A DNA stretch of 64,000 nt from Streptomyces diastaticus subsp. diastaticus (lineage in GTDB: Bacteria > Actinomycetota > Actinomycetes > Streptomycetales > Streptomycetaceae): NCBI RefSeq assembly GCF_011170125.1, contig NZ_BLLN01000002.1, forward strand, positions 653,501 to 717,500. Reading direction: 5' to 3'. A program made the position numbers and the translations under genes. The stretch's first letter is position 1. Each line of letters begins with the position of its first letter. Shown piece by piece: positions 1 to 9,717 of this stretch. The notes under the pieces are model-generated. The model was not told where the DNA came from. It searched no databases and saw only the letters and a list, made by a program, of their open reading frames with translations.

Positions 1-323
1 GGGAGAACGTCGCGGCCGCCACGATGCTGGTCGTCGGCGGCCACGTCTGGTACTCCTACGGCGCCTCCGCCAACCACAAGCGCGAGGTCCGGCCCTCCAA
101 CGCCATGCAGTGGCGGATGCTGCGCGACGCCTACGCACTCGGCGCCACCGTCTACGACCTGCGCGGCATCTCCGACTCCCTGGACGAGTCGGACCACCTC
201 TTCGGCCTCATCCAGTTCAAGGTCGGCACCGGCGGGCAGGCTGCCGAGTACCTCGGCGAGTGGGACTTCCCGCTCAACAAGCTCCTGCACAAGGCGCTCG
301 ACATCTACATGTCCCGCCGCTGA
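1..323 (+). CDS. femX: FemX-type lipid II aminoacyltransferase, C-terminal part
   Basis: Truncated by the window edge; the open frame runs from base 3 and at least 106 residues are visible. The tail carries features I recognise from Fem/FemABX proteins: the HVWYSYGAS segment, NAMQWRMLRDAY, an LRG motif and a closing FKVGTGG...YLGEWD...L-KAL block. In Streptomyces the FemX enzyme adds the first glycine to lipid II for the interpeptide bridge, acting in the cytoplasm at the membrane from aminoacyl-tRNA. The alanine racemase-family gene follows 88 bp downstream on the same strand, a cell-wall precursor context. The donor amino acid cannot be read from this fragment. Confidence 0.85.
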   Translation, partial: ENVAAATMLVVGGHVWYSYGASANHKREVRPSNAMQWRMLRDAYALGATVYDLRGISDSLDESDHLFGLIQFKVGTGGQAAEYLGEWDFPLNKLLHKALDIYMSRR

Positions 324-411
324 CCCCGGCGGGCACGGCACAATTCATCCGGCGGGGCGCATCGGCCGCCCCGCCGCACCGCGACTGACACAGGAAGGCT
401 CCGGACCGGCC

Positions 412-1443
412 ATGGCGCTCACGCTGTACGTCGACACCGCGCGCTGGCGGGAACACCACCACCAGGTGCGCGAGCAGTTCCCGGGCATCGTCCCCGTCTG
501 CAAGGGCAACGGGTACGGCTTCGGGCACGAGCGGCTGGCCGAGGAGGCGATCCGCTTCGGTGCCGACATCCTCGCCGTGGGCACCACCTACGAGGCGGCC
601 CGGATCAAGGACTGGTTCAGCGGTGACCTGCTGGTCCTGACGCCGTTCCGGCGCGGCGAGGAGCCGGTGCCGCTGCCGGACCGGGTCGTCCGCTCGGTCT
701 CCTCGGTGGACGGGGTGCACGGACTGGTCGGCGCCCGCGTGGTCATCGAGGTGATGTCCTCGATGAAGCGCCACGGGGTGAGCGAGGAGGACCTCCCGAA
801 GCTCCACGCGGCCATCGAGGACGTCCGGCTGGAGGGCTTCGCCATCCACCTGCCGCTGGACCGCACCGACGGCACCGACGCCGTCGAGGAGGTCATCGCC
901 TGGATGGACCGTCTGCGCGCCCACCGCCTGCCGCTGCACACCATGTTCGTGAGTCACCTCAAGGCCACCGAACTCGCCCGCCTCCAGCAGCAGTTCCCGC
1001 AGACGCGGTTCCGCGCCCGGATCGGCACCCGGCTGTGGCTGGGCGACGAGGAGGCGACCGAGTACCGCGGCGCGGTGCTGGACGTCACCCAGGTCTCCAA
1101 GGGCGACCGCTTCGGCTACCGCCAGCAGAAGGCGGCCGGTGACGGCTACCTGGTCGTGGTCGCCGGCGGCACCTCGCACGGAGTGGGCCTGGAGTCGCCG
1201 AAGGCCCTGCACGGGGTGATGCCGCGTGCCAAGGGTGTCGCCCGTGCGGGGCTGGCGACGGTCAACCGGAACCTCTCGCCGTTCGTCTGGGCGGGCAAGC
1301 AGCGCTGGTTCGCCGAGCCGCCGCACATGCAGGTCTCGATCCTCTTCGTCCCCGCCGACGCCCCTGCCCCGCAGGTCGGCGACGAGCTGGTCGCCCACCT
1401 GCGGCACACCACCACGCAGTACGACCGGGTCGTCGAACGCTGA
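412..1443 (+). CDS. Alanine racemase family PLP enzyme
   Basis: The 343-residue protein starts at an ATG preceded by AGGAAGG. The N-terminal motif PVCKGNGYGFGH contains the lysine expected to hold pyridoxal phosphate in the TIM-barrel domain of alanine racemases. Later segments (MSSMKRHG, FRARIGTRLW, GYRQQKAAGDGYLVVVAGG) fit the barrel and C-terminal beta domain. It is somewhat shorter than a housekeeping Alr of about 380 residues, so it may be a paralogue working beside FemX rather than the main racemase. Conversion of L- to D-alanine for peptidoglycan is the default inference; no substrate-specific residue was verified. An IR terminator follows at 1463. Confidence 0.8.
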   Translation: MALTLYVDTARWREHHHQVREQFPGIVPVCKGNGYGFGHERLAEEAIRFGADILAVGTTYEAARIKDWFSGDLLVLTPFRRGEEPVPLPDRVVRSVSSVDGVHGLVGARVVIEVMSSMKRHGVSEEDLPKLHAAIEDVRLEGFAIHLPLDRTDGTDAVEEVIAWMDRLRAHRLPLHTMFVSHLKATELARLQQQFPQTRFRARIGTRLWLGDEEATEYRGAVLDVTQVSKGDRFGYRQQKAAGDGYLVVVAGGTSHGVGLESPKALHGVMPRAKGVARAGLATVNRNLSPFVWAGKQRWFAEPPHMQVSILFVPADAPAPQVGDELVAHLRHTTTQYDRVVER

Positions 1444-1462
1444 GCCGACCGGGCCGCACGTG

Positions 1463-1508
1463 CAGAGGCCCCTGGCCGCCCCGTGGAGGGAGCGGCCGGG
1501 GGCCTCTG
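1463..1508. terminator. Hairpin terminator between convergent genes
   Basis: A 17-bp stem with one T-G wobble (arms 1463-1479 and 1492-1508) and a 12-nt loop lies between the stop of the alanine racemase-family gene and the end of the leftward GT87 gene. It is placed to serve both strands. There is no T-run, which is usual in Streptomyces. Confidence 0.75.
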
Positions 1509-1525
1509 GCGTTCAGGTCCGCGCG

Positions 1526-3139
1526 TCAGGACGAACCGGGCGCCACGGGGCCACTCGCGCTCAGGCCGTCGCCGATCGTCCTGCCCGTGCCCCAGCGCAC
1601 CACCGGGCGGTCGAAGTGGGCGGCGTGTTGCGGCGGATGGGCGGCGGCGTAGCCGAGGACGAACCGGTCCGGCGCGCCGTCCAGGACCCCGCCGGAGGGA
1701 TCGTCGTCCCCGTCCCGGCGGACCACGTCCCGTTCGGGGAACAGCGCGTCGCGCACGACGACGGCGCAGAGGTAGAGCGTCCCGGCCAGGTGCAGGCAGA
1801 TCGCGAGGTGGTACCCCTCCAGGGGCAGGCCGCGCTGGGCGTCCCCACTGCTGGTGTAGGCCAGGTACATCCAGATGCCGAGGTAGTACAGCACCTCGCA
1901 GCTCTGCCAGATCAGGAAGTCGCGCCAGCGGGGGCGGGCGAGGGCGGCCAGCGGGATCAGCCAGAGTACGTACTGCGGCGAGTACACCTTGTTGGTGAGG
2001 ATGAAGGCCGCGACGACGAGGAAGGCCACCTGCGCCAGCCGGGGGCGGCGGGGTGCCATGAGGACGAGGGTGGCGATCAGCGCGCACGCCAGGACCATCA
2101 GCAGGGTCGCCAGGGTGTTGACCGTCTCGGTGGCCAGCGGCTGGTCGGAGTTCTGGGAGAGCACAAGCCAGAACGAACCGAAGTCGACGCCGCGTTCCTC
2201 ACTGAACGTGTAGAACTTCGACCAGCCCTCGAAGGCGCCGATCATCACCGGCAGGTTGACCACCAGCCAGGCCCCGGCACTCCCGGCGAGCGCCGTGCCG
2301 AAGGCGCGCCACTTGCCCGCCCGCCAGCAGAGCAGGAAGAGGGGACCGAGGATCAGGGCCGGGTACAGCTTGGCCGCGGTGGCGAGTCCGAGGAGGACAC
2401 CGAAGGCGAACGGCCGCTCACGGGACCACATCAGCAGCGCGGCGGCGGTCAGGGCGACCGCGAGCAGGTCCCAGTTGATGGTCGCGGTCAGCGCCAGCGC
2501 GGGGGCCAGGGCGACGAGCAGAGCGTCCCAGGGGCGTCGGCGGTGGGTGCGCGCGACGCAGACGGCGATGACGGCGGCGCAGGCCATCAGCATCCCGGCG
2601 TTGACCAGCCAGTAGATCTGCTCGCGCTCGACGAGTGACCCGGAACCGGGGGTGACCCAGGAGGCCACCTCCATGAACACGCCGGTCAGGACCGGGTACT
2701 CCAGGAACTCCATGTCCCCGGGGAGCCGGTCGAAGTAGGGGACCAGTCCGTCGGCGAAGCCCCGGCCCTGGAACAGATGGGGGATGTCCGAGTAGCAGGC
2801 GTGGGTGTACTGGGCGCCGGTGCCGAAGAACCAGGCGCCGTTTTAGCAGGGCAGCTTCTGCACCATGCCGAGGGCGAACATGCCGATCATCACCAGGGCG
2901 ATGACGCGGACCGGCGACCACCAGGCGCGGCCGGTGAACGCCCGTCTGCCCATGGGGCCGCCGATCAGCTCGGAGCCGGCGGCTGCCACCTCGTCCTCCC
3001 GCGTCGGCTGCACGGTGTCCCGCTGCGGCGCGCTGGCACGTGTCGTCTCTGGACTGGGCATGGGCGCCATCCTGCCCCATGGCCCCAGGAACGCCGGGAG
3101 GGCCGCCGCACCCGTCGGTGCGACGACCCCCGGTTTCAC
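1526..3139 (-). pseudogene. GT87-type polyprenyl-phosphate-dependent glycosyltransferase interrupted by a TAA
   Basis: Two open segments lie in the same frame: 2843-3139 (98 codons) and up to 2713-1526 (395 codons). The single obstacle is a TAA at 2845-2843, just after the end of the first membrane helix (FALGMVQKLPC). Reading on gives NGAWFFGTGAQYTHACYSDIPHLFQ and then the intact multi-helix remainder (MEFLEYPVLTGVF, LAPALALTATINWDLLAVALT), typical of the GT87/DUF2029 integral-membrane family that transfers sugars from polyprenyl phosphates. A TAC-to-TAA change (one base at 2843) would explain it. Internal restart at ATG 2713 would lose the first helix and first periplasmic loop, where catalytic acidic residues normally lie. 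The natural start is unclear: GTG 3139 sits inside a parS site, while ATGs at 3070 and 3061 are alternatives. Either a recent loss of function or a sequence error. Confidence 0.75.
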
Positions 3140-3146
3140 GTGAAAC
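3133..3146. promoter_or_regulatory. parS site
   Basis: Perfect GTTTCACGTGAAAC, the 14-bp palindrome bound by Streptomyces ParB. It is paired with a second copy 5 bp away in the gap between the PBP gene and the GT87 gene, and overlaps the first possible start codon of the latter. Confidence 0.95.
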
Positions 3147-3151
3147 GCGAT

Positions 3152-3165
3152 GTTTCACGTGAAAC
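3152..3165. promoter_or_regulatory. parS site
   Basis: Perfect parS core flanked by T and A (16-bp palindrome TGTTTCACGTGAAACA). The centres of this site and the one at 3133 are 19 bp apart, so two ParB dimers would load almost side by side. Confidence 0.95.
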
Positions 3166-3298
3166 ATGTCGATGGGCTCACGGCGTCCGGCTGGTCCGGT
3201 GAGTCCGAGCCTTGGCCCGGTGAGCCCGAACGAGAACCGCCCACCCCCGGCGCGCGGGCCGGAAGTGGGCGGACTCGTTCTACGGGCGGGGAGAGCGG

Positions 3299-5980
3299 CT
3301 ACTTGCTGGACCCGAACCAGGCCCCCGGATTGCCGTTCTCGTTGCCCTCGTTCTCACCGGGGTCCGGTTGCTCCGTGGTGGGTTCCCCACCTCCCGGGTC
3401 GCCCGAACCGCCGTTCTCTTCGCCCCCGTTCTCGTTGCCGCCGTTCTCGTTCTGGCGGCACTCCCAGTCGAGCGGCCGGCAGGTCGAGGTGGGGTCGGGC
3501 TCCGGGGACGTCGGCGGCGCCTCCGTGGTCGGCGACGGGTCCGGTGACTCCTCCTCCTCCGTCTCGGTCGGCGAGGGCGGCGGCGTGGGCGTCGGCTCGC
3601 CGACGATCGTGCCGAGGTCGGAGGGCTCCGGGAACTGCTGCGGGCTCTTGTCCTTCATCGCCGACAGCATGTACTCGGTCCAGATCTCGGCCGGGAACGA
3701 GGCACCGTGGATCGACTTCTGGCCACCGGTTCCGTACATCTCCAGGAACTTCTGGTTCTTCGCCTGGTCGTCCACGCGGAACATCCCGATGGCGGTGGAG
3801 AGCTGCCGGGTGTACCCGGCGAACCACGCCGACTTGTTGCCGTCGGTCGTACCGGTCTTGCCGGCGGTCGGCCACTGGGCGTCGACCGGCTTGGCGGCCG
3901 TACCCGTGCCCTCCTGCACCACGGTGCGCAGGACGTCGGTGACGTTGTCCGCGACGTCCGCCGGGATGCCCTGCTTCACCTTGGCGACCTCGTCGTGGTT
4001 CCAGACCTCGCCGTCCTTGCTCTCGATGGACTCCACCGAGTACGGCTCGGCCTGCTTGCCGCTGGCCGCGAACGTGGCGTACGCGCCGGCGAGCCGGATG
4101 GCGCTCGGCGCCGAGGTGCCAAGGGCGAAGGAGGGACTGCGCCAGCCGGGGAGGTTGTCCTTCTTGATCCCCGCCGCCTCGGCCGTCTGGCGGACCTTGT
4201 CGAGGCCGACGTCCATGGCGAGCTGGATGTAGGGCGTGTTGGTCGAGAACTGCATCGCGGTCCTCAGGTCGATGTCGCCCTTCGACTCATCGCCGTCGTT
4301 GCGCTGATGCCACTCCTCGTCCTTCTCGTTGTGCCAGATCGTGCCGTCGTAGTTCTTCACCTTCAGCTTGTTGTCGCCGTCGTAGATGCTCTTCGGCGAC
4401 ACGATGGTCCGCTGCTCCGGCGTCTGCTCGGGCGGCAGGTCCGGGTCGCGGATGCCGTACTCCATGGCGGCCGAGAGAACGAACGGCTTGAAGGTGGAGC
4501 CGACCTGGACGCCGGTGTAGTCGGCGTTGTTGGTGAAGTGGACCGTGGCGTCGGAGCCGCCGTAGATCGCCTTGATCTTGCCGGTCTTGGGCTCGACCGA
4601 AGCGCCGCCGAACTGGACGTACTTGTCCGTCTCGGGCCGCTTCTTCTCGTCGATGTTCTCCTTCTCCACCTTCTCGACGGCCTTGGTCAGAGCCGCCATC
4701 TTCTTCTTGTCGAAGGTGGTGTGGATCTTGTAGCCGCCCTGATCGAGCTTGTTGCGGCTGATGTTGGTGTTGGCGATGATGTAGTTGTCAGCCAGGTCGG
4801 TCAGGTAGCCGATCTGACCTGCCTTGTTGGTGGCCGGCTTGGGCTTGTCGGGCTCGGGGAAGCCCTTGGTCAGGATCTCCTGCCGCTCGCTCTGGTCCAG
4901 CTCACCGATCTCGACCATGCGGCGCAGCGCGAACTTCCAGCGGTTGGTCGCCCGCTCCGTGTTCTCCTTCGCCGAGGCGCCGGGACCCTGGCCGCCCGCC
5001 GGGTCGTAGAGGTTCGGGCCGTTGAGAGTGGCTGCTAGGAACGCCGACTCGCTGGTGTCGAGGTCGATGGCGGACTTGTTGTAGTAGGCGCGTGCGGCGG
5101 CCTCGATGCCGTACGCACCACGTCCGTAGTAGGCAGTGTTGAGATATCCCGCGAGGATCGTCTCCTTCGACTGGATACCGCCCACCTTCACCGAGATCAG
5201 CAGCTCCGTGATCTTGCGCTTGAGCGTCTGCTCCTGGCTGAGGTAGGTGTTCTTGACGTACTGCTGGGTGATGGTCGATCCACTCTGGGTGCTGCCGCCC
5301 ATCGCCATGTTCACCACGGCTCGGGCGATACCCATCGGGTCCACGCCGTTGTCGTCCCAGAAGGTGGCGTTCTCGGCCGCGACCACCGCGTTCTGCATCG
5401 ACTGCGGAATCTCTTCGATGTCGACGATCTGGCGGTTCTTGTCACCGCCCCCCGCGATGACCATCTGCGTGTCGTCGGACCAGTAGTAGACGTTCTTCTG
5501 GACGTTCGCCGTCCTCTGCGGGTCCGGGATGTCCACCATGGCCAGGCCTATGCCGGCGGTCGCCACCAGCAGGCCGAAGAATCCGAGGCAGGTGCCCGTC
5601 ACCTGCTTCCACGAAGGCACGAAGCGGCGCCAGCCGTACTTCCCCGCACGTGGGTAGTCGATGAAGCGCTTCTTCTCCGGCTCACGGCCGCGACCACGGC
5701 CCCGCCCTCCTTCGGACCCGCCTCCGCCACCCCGACGGCCGCCACCCGCGCCGGCGCCGTGTCCGGCACCGTGGTCGGCGGCCCTGCGGCGGCCGCCCTT
5801 GGCCGCCCGGCGCGCCTCGGCGCGGCCCCCGTACGGGCGTTCCTCGCCCTCGGAACCGAACGAGGCGGAAGGCGCATGAGAGGCGCCACGCGGCGCAGCA
5901 CGGCGGCCTGACTGGCTACGCCGGGCGGCGGCACGTCCGCCGCCCTGCTGCTGCGGCGGTTTGCGACGATGCTCGCTCAT
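3299..5980 (-). CDS. Class A penicillin-binding protein (transglycosylase/transpeptidase)
   Basis: The 893-residue bifunctional peptidoglycan synthase starts at ATG 5980 behind GAGGAG. Order: a basic, Gly/Arg-rich cytoplasmic tail (about 1-130), one membrane helix (about 130-158), a GT51 glycosyltransferase domain with VVAAENATFW (catalytic Glu) and GGSTQSGSTITQQYVKN (about 195-250), then a transpeptidase domain with SxxK (GSTFKPF, about 494), SxN (STNTPY, about 577) and KTGT (about 706). The tail is Pro/Thr/Glu-rich and then Asn/Gly/Glu-rich. All catalytic motifs are present, so it should polymerise and cross-link lipid II outside the membrane. It precedes the broken GT87 gene on the same strand. 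Confidence 0.95.
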   Translation of the reverse strand: MSEHRRKPPQQQGGGRAAARRSQSGRRAAPRGASHAPSASFGSEGEERPYGGRAEARRAAKGGRRRAADHGAGHGAGAGGGRRGGGGGSEGGRGRGRGREPEKKRFIDYPRAGKYGWRRFVPSWKQVTGTCLGFFGLLVATAGIGLAMVDIPDPQRTANVQKNVYYWSDDTQMVIAGGGDKNRQIVDIEEIPQSMQNAVVAAENATFWDDNGVDPMGIARAVVNMAMGGSTQSGSTITQQYVKNTYLSQEQTLKRKITELLISVKVGGIQSKETILAGYLNTAYYGRGAYGIEAAARAYYNKSAIDLDTSESAFLAATLNGPNLYDPAGGQGPGASAKENTERATNRWKFALRRMVEIGELDQSERQEILTKGFPEPDKPKPATNKAGQIGYLTDLADNYIIANTNISRNKLDQGGYKIHTTFDKKKMAALTKAVEKVEKENIDEKKRPETDKYVQFGGASVEPKTGKIKAIYGGSDATVHFTNNADYTGVQVGSTFKPFVLSAAMEYGIRDPDLPPEQTPEQRTIVSPKSIYDGDNKLKVKNYDGTIWHNEKDEEWHQRNDGDESKGDIDLRTAMQFSTNTPYIQLAMDVGLDKVRQTAEAAGIKKDNLPGWRSPSFALGTSAPSAIRLAGAYATFAASGKQAEPYSVESIESKDGEVWNHDEVAKVKQGIPADVADNVTDVLRTVVQEGTGTAAKPVDAQWPTAGKTGTTDGNKSAWFAGYTRQLSTAIGMFRVDDQAKNQKFLEMYGTGGQKSIHGASFPAEIWTEYMLSAMKDKSPQQFPEPSDLGTIVGEPTPTPPPSPTETEEEESPDPSPTTEAPPTSPEPDPTSTCRPLDWECRQNENGGNENGGEENGGSGDPGGGEPTTEQPDPGENEGNENGNPGAWFGSSK

Positions 5981-6364
5981 CGAACGACTACTCCTCGGGC
6001 AGGCGCGGATTCGCGCGCCTGGAACGGCAGCTGATTGTCGGTCCCCCCGACGCCCGGACGCGCGTCACTGCGACGGTCGTCCACATGGTGTCCGGGCGCG
6101 CCCCTATTGCTGACGCCACCTGGCGCCCCATAGTTCCCGGCGGTCTGCATGCCGCACAGACTACGCACCGTCAAAACCACCCGGGCGGCCAAGTTCACCC
6201 CAAATCAGGCAACTCCGGTGCGTCGTTCCGGTGATGTGACGCCGTTCACCGTGGGCCCACTTGTCCCTCACCTGAGGCGGACCTATCGTCGAGATGTATC
6301 GAGTCGATACATCAGCTCGGCATAAAGACCGGCCAGGGCACCACACGGCGACGGAGAGGCGGAC
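5981..6364. promoter_or_regulatory. Divergent intergenic region, PBP / padR
   Basis: A 384-bp gap between the leftward PBP gene and the rightward padR gene, which must hold promoters for both. Apart from the palindrome at 6293-6313 and the ribosome binding sites I see no clear elements. Confidence 0.6.
6293..6313. promoter_or_regulatory. 21-bp palindrome, candidate PadR operator
   Basis: Arms GATGTATCGA and TCGATACATC are perfect inverted repeats around a central G at 6303. They lie 51 bp before the padR start. PadR-family dimers typically bind palindromes with ATGTA/TACAT-like ends, so autoregulation of the padR-ino1 unit is the simplest reading. I saw no second copy in the window. Confidence 0.7.
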
Positions 6365-7042
6365 ATGAGCAGACGCTCCGGCATCCTCGAGTTCGCCGTC
6401 CTCGGGCTGCTGCGCGAGTCCCCGATGCACGGCTACGAGCTGCGGAAACGACTCAACACCTCGCTCGGGATCTTCCGCGCCTTCAGCTACGGCACGCTCT
6501 ATCCGTGCCTCAAAACGCTGGTTGCCAACGGCTGGTTGATCGAGGAGTCCAGCGTCCCGCCCGAGGACACCCCCGCGGTGCCCCTCACCGGACGCCGGGC
6601 CAAGATCGTCTACCGGCTCACCGCGGAAGGTAAGGAGCACTTCGAGGAACTGCTCTCGCAGACCGGTCCCGACGCCTACGAGGACGAGCACTTCGCCGCC
6701 CGCTTCGCCTTCTTCGGCCAGACGTCGCGCGATGTCCGCATGCGGGTGCTCGAAGGCCGGCGCAGCCGGCTGGAGGAGCGGCTGGAGAAGATGCGGGCCT
6801 CACTGGCCCGCACCAGGGAGCGCCTCGACGACTACACCCTCGAACTCCAACGGCACGGAATGGAGTCCGTGGAGCGCGAGGTGCGCTGGCTGAACGAGCT
6901 GATCGAGAGCGAACGGTCGGGCCGCCACCGGCGGACCGGCCAGGACGGCTCACCTCAGCAGGGCACATCCGGAGAGAAGGACGATCTGCCCCGGTCGCGG
7001 GAGGACTCCCGCCCGGATTCGTCCGACGACACCGCCACATGA
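6365..7042 (+). CDS. PadR family transcriptional regulator
   Basis: 225 residues. The N-terminus ([25 protein letters not shown]) is the winged helix-turn-helix of PadR proteins, followed by the [20 protein letters not shown] recognition-helix/wing region. A C-terminal helical part (about 120-185) would mediate dimerisation, and the last 30 residues are acidic/Ser-rich and probably disordered. The last codons overlap an ATG just upstream of ino1, so the two genes are probably co-transcribed. The palindrome at 6293-6313 is the likely operator. The inducer is unknown; control of inositol phosphate synthesis is inferred from position only. Confidence 0.9.
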   Translation: MSRRSGILEFAVLGLLRESPMHGYELRKRLNTSLGIFRAFSYGTLYPCLKTLVANGWLIEESSVPPEDTPAVPLTGRRAKIVYRLTAEGKEHFEELLSQTGPDAYEDEHFAARFAFFGQTSRDVRMRVLEGRRSRLEERLEKMRASLARTRERLDDYTLELQRHGMESVEREVRWLNELIESERSGRHRRTGQDGSPQQGTSGEKDDLPRSREDSRPDSSDDTAT

Positions 7043-7101
7043 GTCCCGGCATTCCGCAGGGCCTCATCGGGAACACCGAGAACACACAGGGAGCAACCGG
7101 A

Positions 7102-8184
7102 ATGGGTTCGGTTCGCGTAGCCATCGTCGGCGTGGGCAACTGCGCCGCCTCACTGGTGCAGGGCGTCGAGTACTACAAGGACGCCGACCCGGACAGCAAG
7201 GTCCCGGGCCTCATGCATGTCCAGTTCGGCGACTACCACGTCCGCGACGTCGACTTCGTCGCCGCCTTCGACGTGGATGCCAAGAAGGTCGGCCTGGACC
7301 TCGCCGACGCCATCGGCGCCAGTGAGAACAACACGATCAAGATCTGCGACGTGCCGAGCACCGGCGTGACCGTCCAGCGCGGTCACACCCTGGACGGCCT
7401 CGGCCGGTACTACCGGGAGACCATCGAGGAGTCGGCCGAGGAGCCCGCCGACATCGTCCAGACCCTCAAGGACCGCCAGGTCGACGTCCTCGTCTGCTAC
7501 CTGCCGGTGGGCTCCGAGGACGCCGCGAAGTACTACGCGCAGTGCGCCATCGACGCCAAGGTCGCGTTCGTCAACGCCCTCCCGGTCTTCATCGCCGGCA
7601 CCAAGGAGTGGGCGGACAAGTTCACCGAGGCCGGGGTCCCGATCGTCGGTGACGACATCAAGTCCCAGGTCGGCGCGACGATCACGCACCGCGTGATGGC
7701 GAAGCTCTTCGAGGACCGGGGCGTCATCCTGGACCGCACGATGCAGCTCAACGTCGGCGGCAACATGGACTTCAAGAACATGCTGGAGCGCGACCGCCTG
7801 GAGTCCAAGAAGATCTCCAAGACCCAGGCCGTCACCTCGCAGATCCGCGACCGCGACCTGGGCGCGGACAACGTCCACATCGGCCCCTCGGACTACGTGG
7901 CCTGGCTGGACGACCGCAAGTGGGCCTACGTCCGCCTGGAGGGCCGCGCCTTCGGCGACGTCCCGCTGAACCTGGAGTACAAGCTGGAGGTCTGGGACTC
8001 CCCGAACTCCGCCGGTGTCATCATCGACGCCGTCCGCGCCGCGAAGATCGCCAAGGACCGGGGAGTCGGCGGTCCCATCCTCTCCGCGAGCAGCTACTTC
8101 ATGAAGAGCCCGCCCGTCCAGTACTTCGACGACGAGGCCCACGCCAACGTCGAGAAGTTCATCAAGGGCGAGGTCGAGCGCTGA
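7102..8184 (+). CDS. ino1: myo-Inositol-1-phosphate synthase
   Basis: A 360-residue NAD-dependent enzyme that isomerises glucose-6-phosphate to inositol phosphate, the precursor of phosphatidylinositol and mycothiol. Visible motifs are the dinucleotide-binding [13 protein letters not shown] at the N-terminus, [26 protein letters not shown] and [10 protein letters not shown], characteristic of the short actinobacterial/archaeal form. I chose ATG 7102, behind AGGGAG, because the Rossmann motif begins 3 residues later. An upstream ATG at 7039 would add 21 residues with no family match. It lies 59 bp after padR and ends in a strong terminator. Confidence 0.95.
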   Translation: MGSVRVAIVGVGNCAASLVQGVEYYKDADPDSKVPGLMHVQFGDYHVRDVDFVAAFDVDAKKVGLDLADAIGASENNTIKICDVPSTGVTVQRGHTLDGLGRYYRETIEESAEEPADIVQTLKDRQVDVLVCYLPVGSEDAAKYYAQCAIDAKVAFVNALPVFIAGTKEWADKFTEAGVPIVGDDIKSQVGATITHRVMAKLFEDRGVILDRTMQLNVGGNMDFKNMLERDRLESKKISKTQAVTSQIRDRDLGADNVHIGPSDYVAWLDDRKWAYVRLEGRAFGDVPLNLEYKLEVWDSPNSAGVIIDAVRAAKIAKDRGVGGPILSASSYFMKSPPVQYFDDEAHANVEKFIKGEVER

Positions 8185-8225
8185 ACCGCGAGCGGCGCTG
8201 AACCGCGCCGCTCGGAGCCGCTCTT

Positions 8226-8261
8226 GAGGGGTGGCCCTCCCACCAGGGAGGGCCACCCCTC
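8226..8261 (+). terminator. Terminator after ino1
   Basis: Perfect 16-bp G+C-rich stem (8226-8241 with 8246-8261) and a 4-nt loop ACCA, 41 bp after the ino1 stop. Confidence 0.9.
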
Positions 8262-8339
8262 CGCTCGTGAGCCGGGAGGCCCGCCCGGAGCGGCCGGGTG
8301 ACGCGTTCCGGGCCCGCCCCCGCATGCGATTCTGGCTCC

Positions 8340-9599
8340 ATGTCTGTCGTCGGTGACCTGCGAGTGCTCCTGCGTGTGCGGGACTTCCGGCGGCTGCTCA
8401 CCGTCCGCCTCCTCTCCCAGGGCGCCGACGGCGTCTTCCAGGTGGCTCTCGCCACCCACGTCGTCTTCTCGCCCGAGAAGCAGACCTCCGCCGCCGCCAT
8501 CGCCTCGGCCATGGCGGTCCTCCTTCTCCCGTACTCCCTGATCGGCCCCTTCGCCGGCGTGCTCCTGGACCGCTGGCGCCGCCGCCAGGTCTTCCTCTAC
8601 GGCAACCTGCTCCGCGCCGTCCTCGCCGCGCTCACCGCCGTCCTCGTGGTCACCGGCGTCCCCGAGTGGCTCTTCTACGTGGCGGCCCTCTGCGTGACCG
8701 CGGTCAACCGGTTCGTGCTCGCCGGGCTCTCCGCGGCGCTGCCACGGGTGGTCGCCCGCGACGAACTGGTCATCGCCAACGCCCTCTCGCCGACGGCCGG
8801 GACACTCGCCGCCACCGCCGGCGGCGGTCTCGCCTTCCTCGTCAGGCTGCTGGTGTCGGACTCCGACGCGGCGGTGCTGCTGCTGGGCGGGCTCCTCTAC
8901 CTCGCCTCGGCCGCCGCCTCCCTCAGGCTGGCCGTCCCGCTCCTGGGCCCCGACCCGGGCCAGCTCCAACACCTGCGCACCGCGGTCGCCGGGACGGCCC
9001 ACGGGCTCGTCGCCGGTGTCCGCCATCTGCGCGAGCCGGGCCGCCGCGGGGCCGCGCGGGCACTGGCGGCGATGGCCGCCATGCGCTTCTGCTACGGAGC
9101 GCTCACCGTCATGCTCCTCATGCTCTGCCGGTACGCCTGGTCCACCGACGAGGACGAGGGGCTCGCGCTGCTCGGCGTCGCGGTGGCCGTCTCCGGGGCC
9201 GGCTTCTTCGTCGCCGCCCTGGTCACCCCGACAGGCGTGCGCCGCCTGGGGGCCGCCGGCTGGATCGTGTCCTGCGCGGCCGGGGCGGGGGTGCTGGAAC
9301 TGGCCCTGGGGCTCACTTTCGCTCCGGTGCCGCTGCTGGCCGGGGCGTTCGTGCTCGGCGTCGCCACCCAGGGCGCGAAGATCGCCACGGACACCATCGT
9401 GCAGGCGTCGGTGGCGGACGACTTCCGTGGGCGGATCTTCTCGGTCTACGACGTCCTCTTCAACGTGGCCTTCGTGGCGGCCGCGGGGGTCTCCGCGCTC
9501 CTGTTGCCCGCTGACGGAAAATCGACGGTGCTGGTGGTGCTGGTGGCACTGCTGTACGGAGCGATTTCGGTACTCCTGATCCGGTTTGACCGGCAGTAA
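8340..9599 (+). CDS. MFS transporter
   Basis: 419 residues with about 12 hydrophobic segments. The early loop LLDRWRRRQVFLYGN matches the conserved loop between helices 2 and 3 of major facilitator proteins, and the sequence resembles MFS permeases often annotated as macrolide/drug exporters. ATG 8340 is preferred; an upstream in-frame start at 8298 would add an unlikely hydrophilic lead. The substrate cannot be predicted. It is isolated by the ino1 terminator upstream and a change of gene content downstream. Confidence 0.88.
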   Translation: MSVVGDLRVLLRVRDFRRLLTVRLLSQGADGVFQVALATHVVFSPEKQTSAAAIASAMAVLLLPYSLIGPFAGVLLDRWRRRQVFLYGNLLRAVLAALTAVLVVTGVPEWLFYVAALCVTAVNRFVLAGLSAALPRVVARDELVIANALSPTAGTLAATAGGGLAFLVRLLVSDSDAAVLLLGGLLYLASAAASLRLAVPLLGPDPGQLQHLRTAVAGTAHGLVAGVRHLREPGRRGAARALAAMAAMRFCYGALTVMLLMLCRYAWSTDEDEGLALLGVAVAVSGAGFFVAALVTPTGVRRLGAAGWIVSCAAGAGVLELALGLTFAPVPLLAGAFVLGVATQGAKIATDTIVQASVADDFRGRIFSVYDVLFNVAFVAAAGVSALLLPADGKSTVLVVLVALLYGAISVLLIRFDRQ

Positions 9600-9617
9600 G
9601 TGTCACATCAGTGACAC
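9600..9617. promoter_or_regulatory. Inverted repeat GTGTCAC-N4-GTGACAC
   Basis: Perfect 7-bp arms with an ATCA spacer immediately after the MFS stop codon and 100 bp before the small gene at 9718. It looks like a regulator site more than a terminator because the stem is short. The binder is unknown. Confidence 0.4.
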
Positions 9618-9717
9618 AGAGCCCCTGTTCGCTTCTCGACTGTCCGTGTGGCCGGTTAGCTTACGAAGGTCTTATCGCACGAGGCCACGACCTCGTTTTC
9701 CACAGGGGGATCCCCAA

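Noticed and set aside
7039..7101. Earlier ATG for ino1
   Set aside because: Adds 21 residues without family similarity and overlaps the padR stop; ATG 7102 has a good ribosome binding site.
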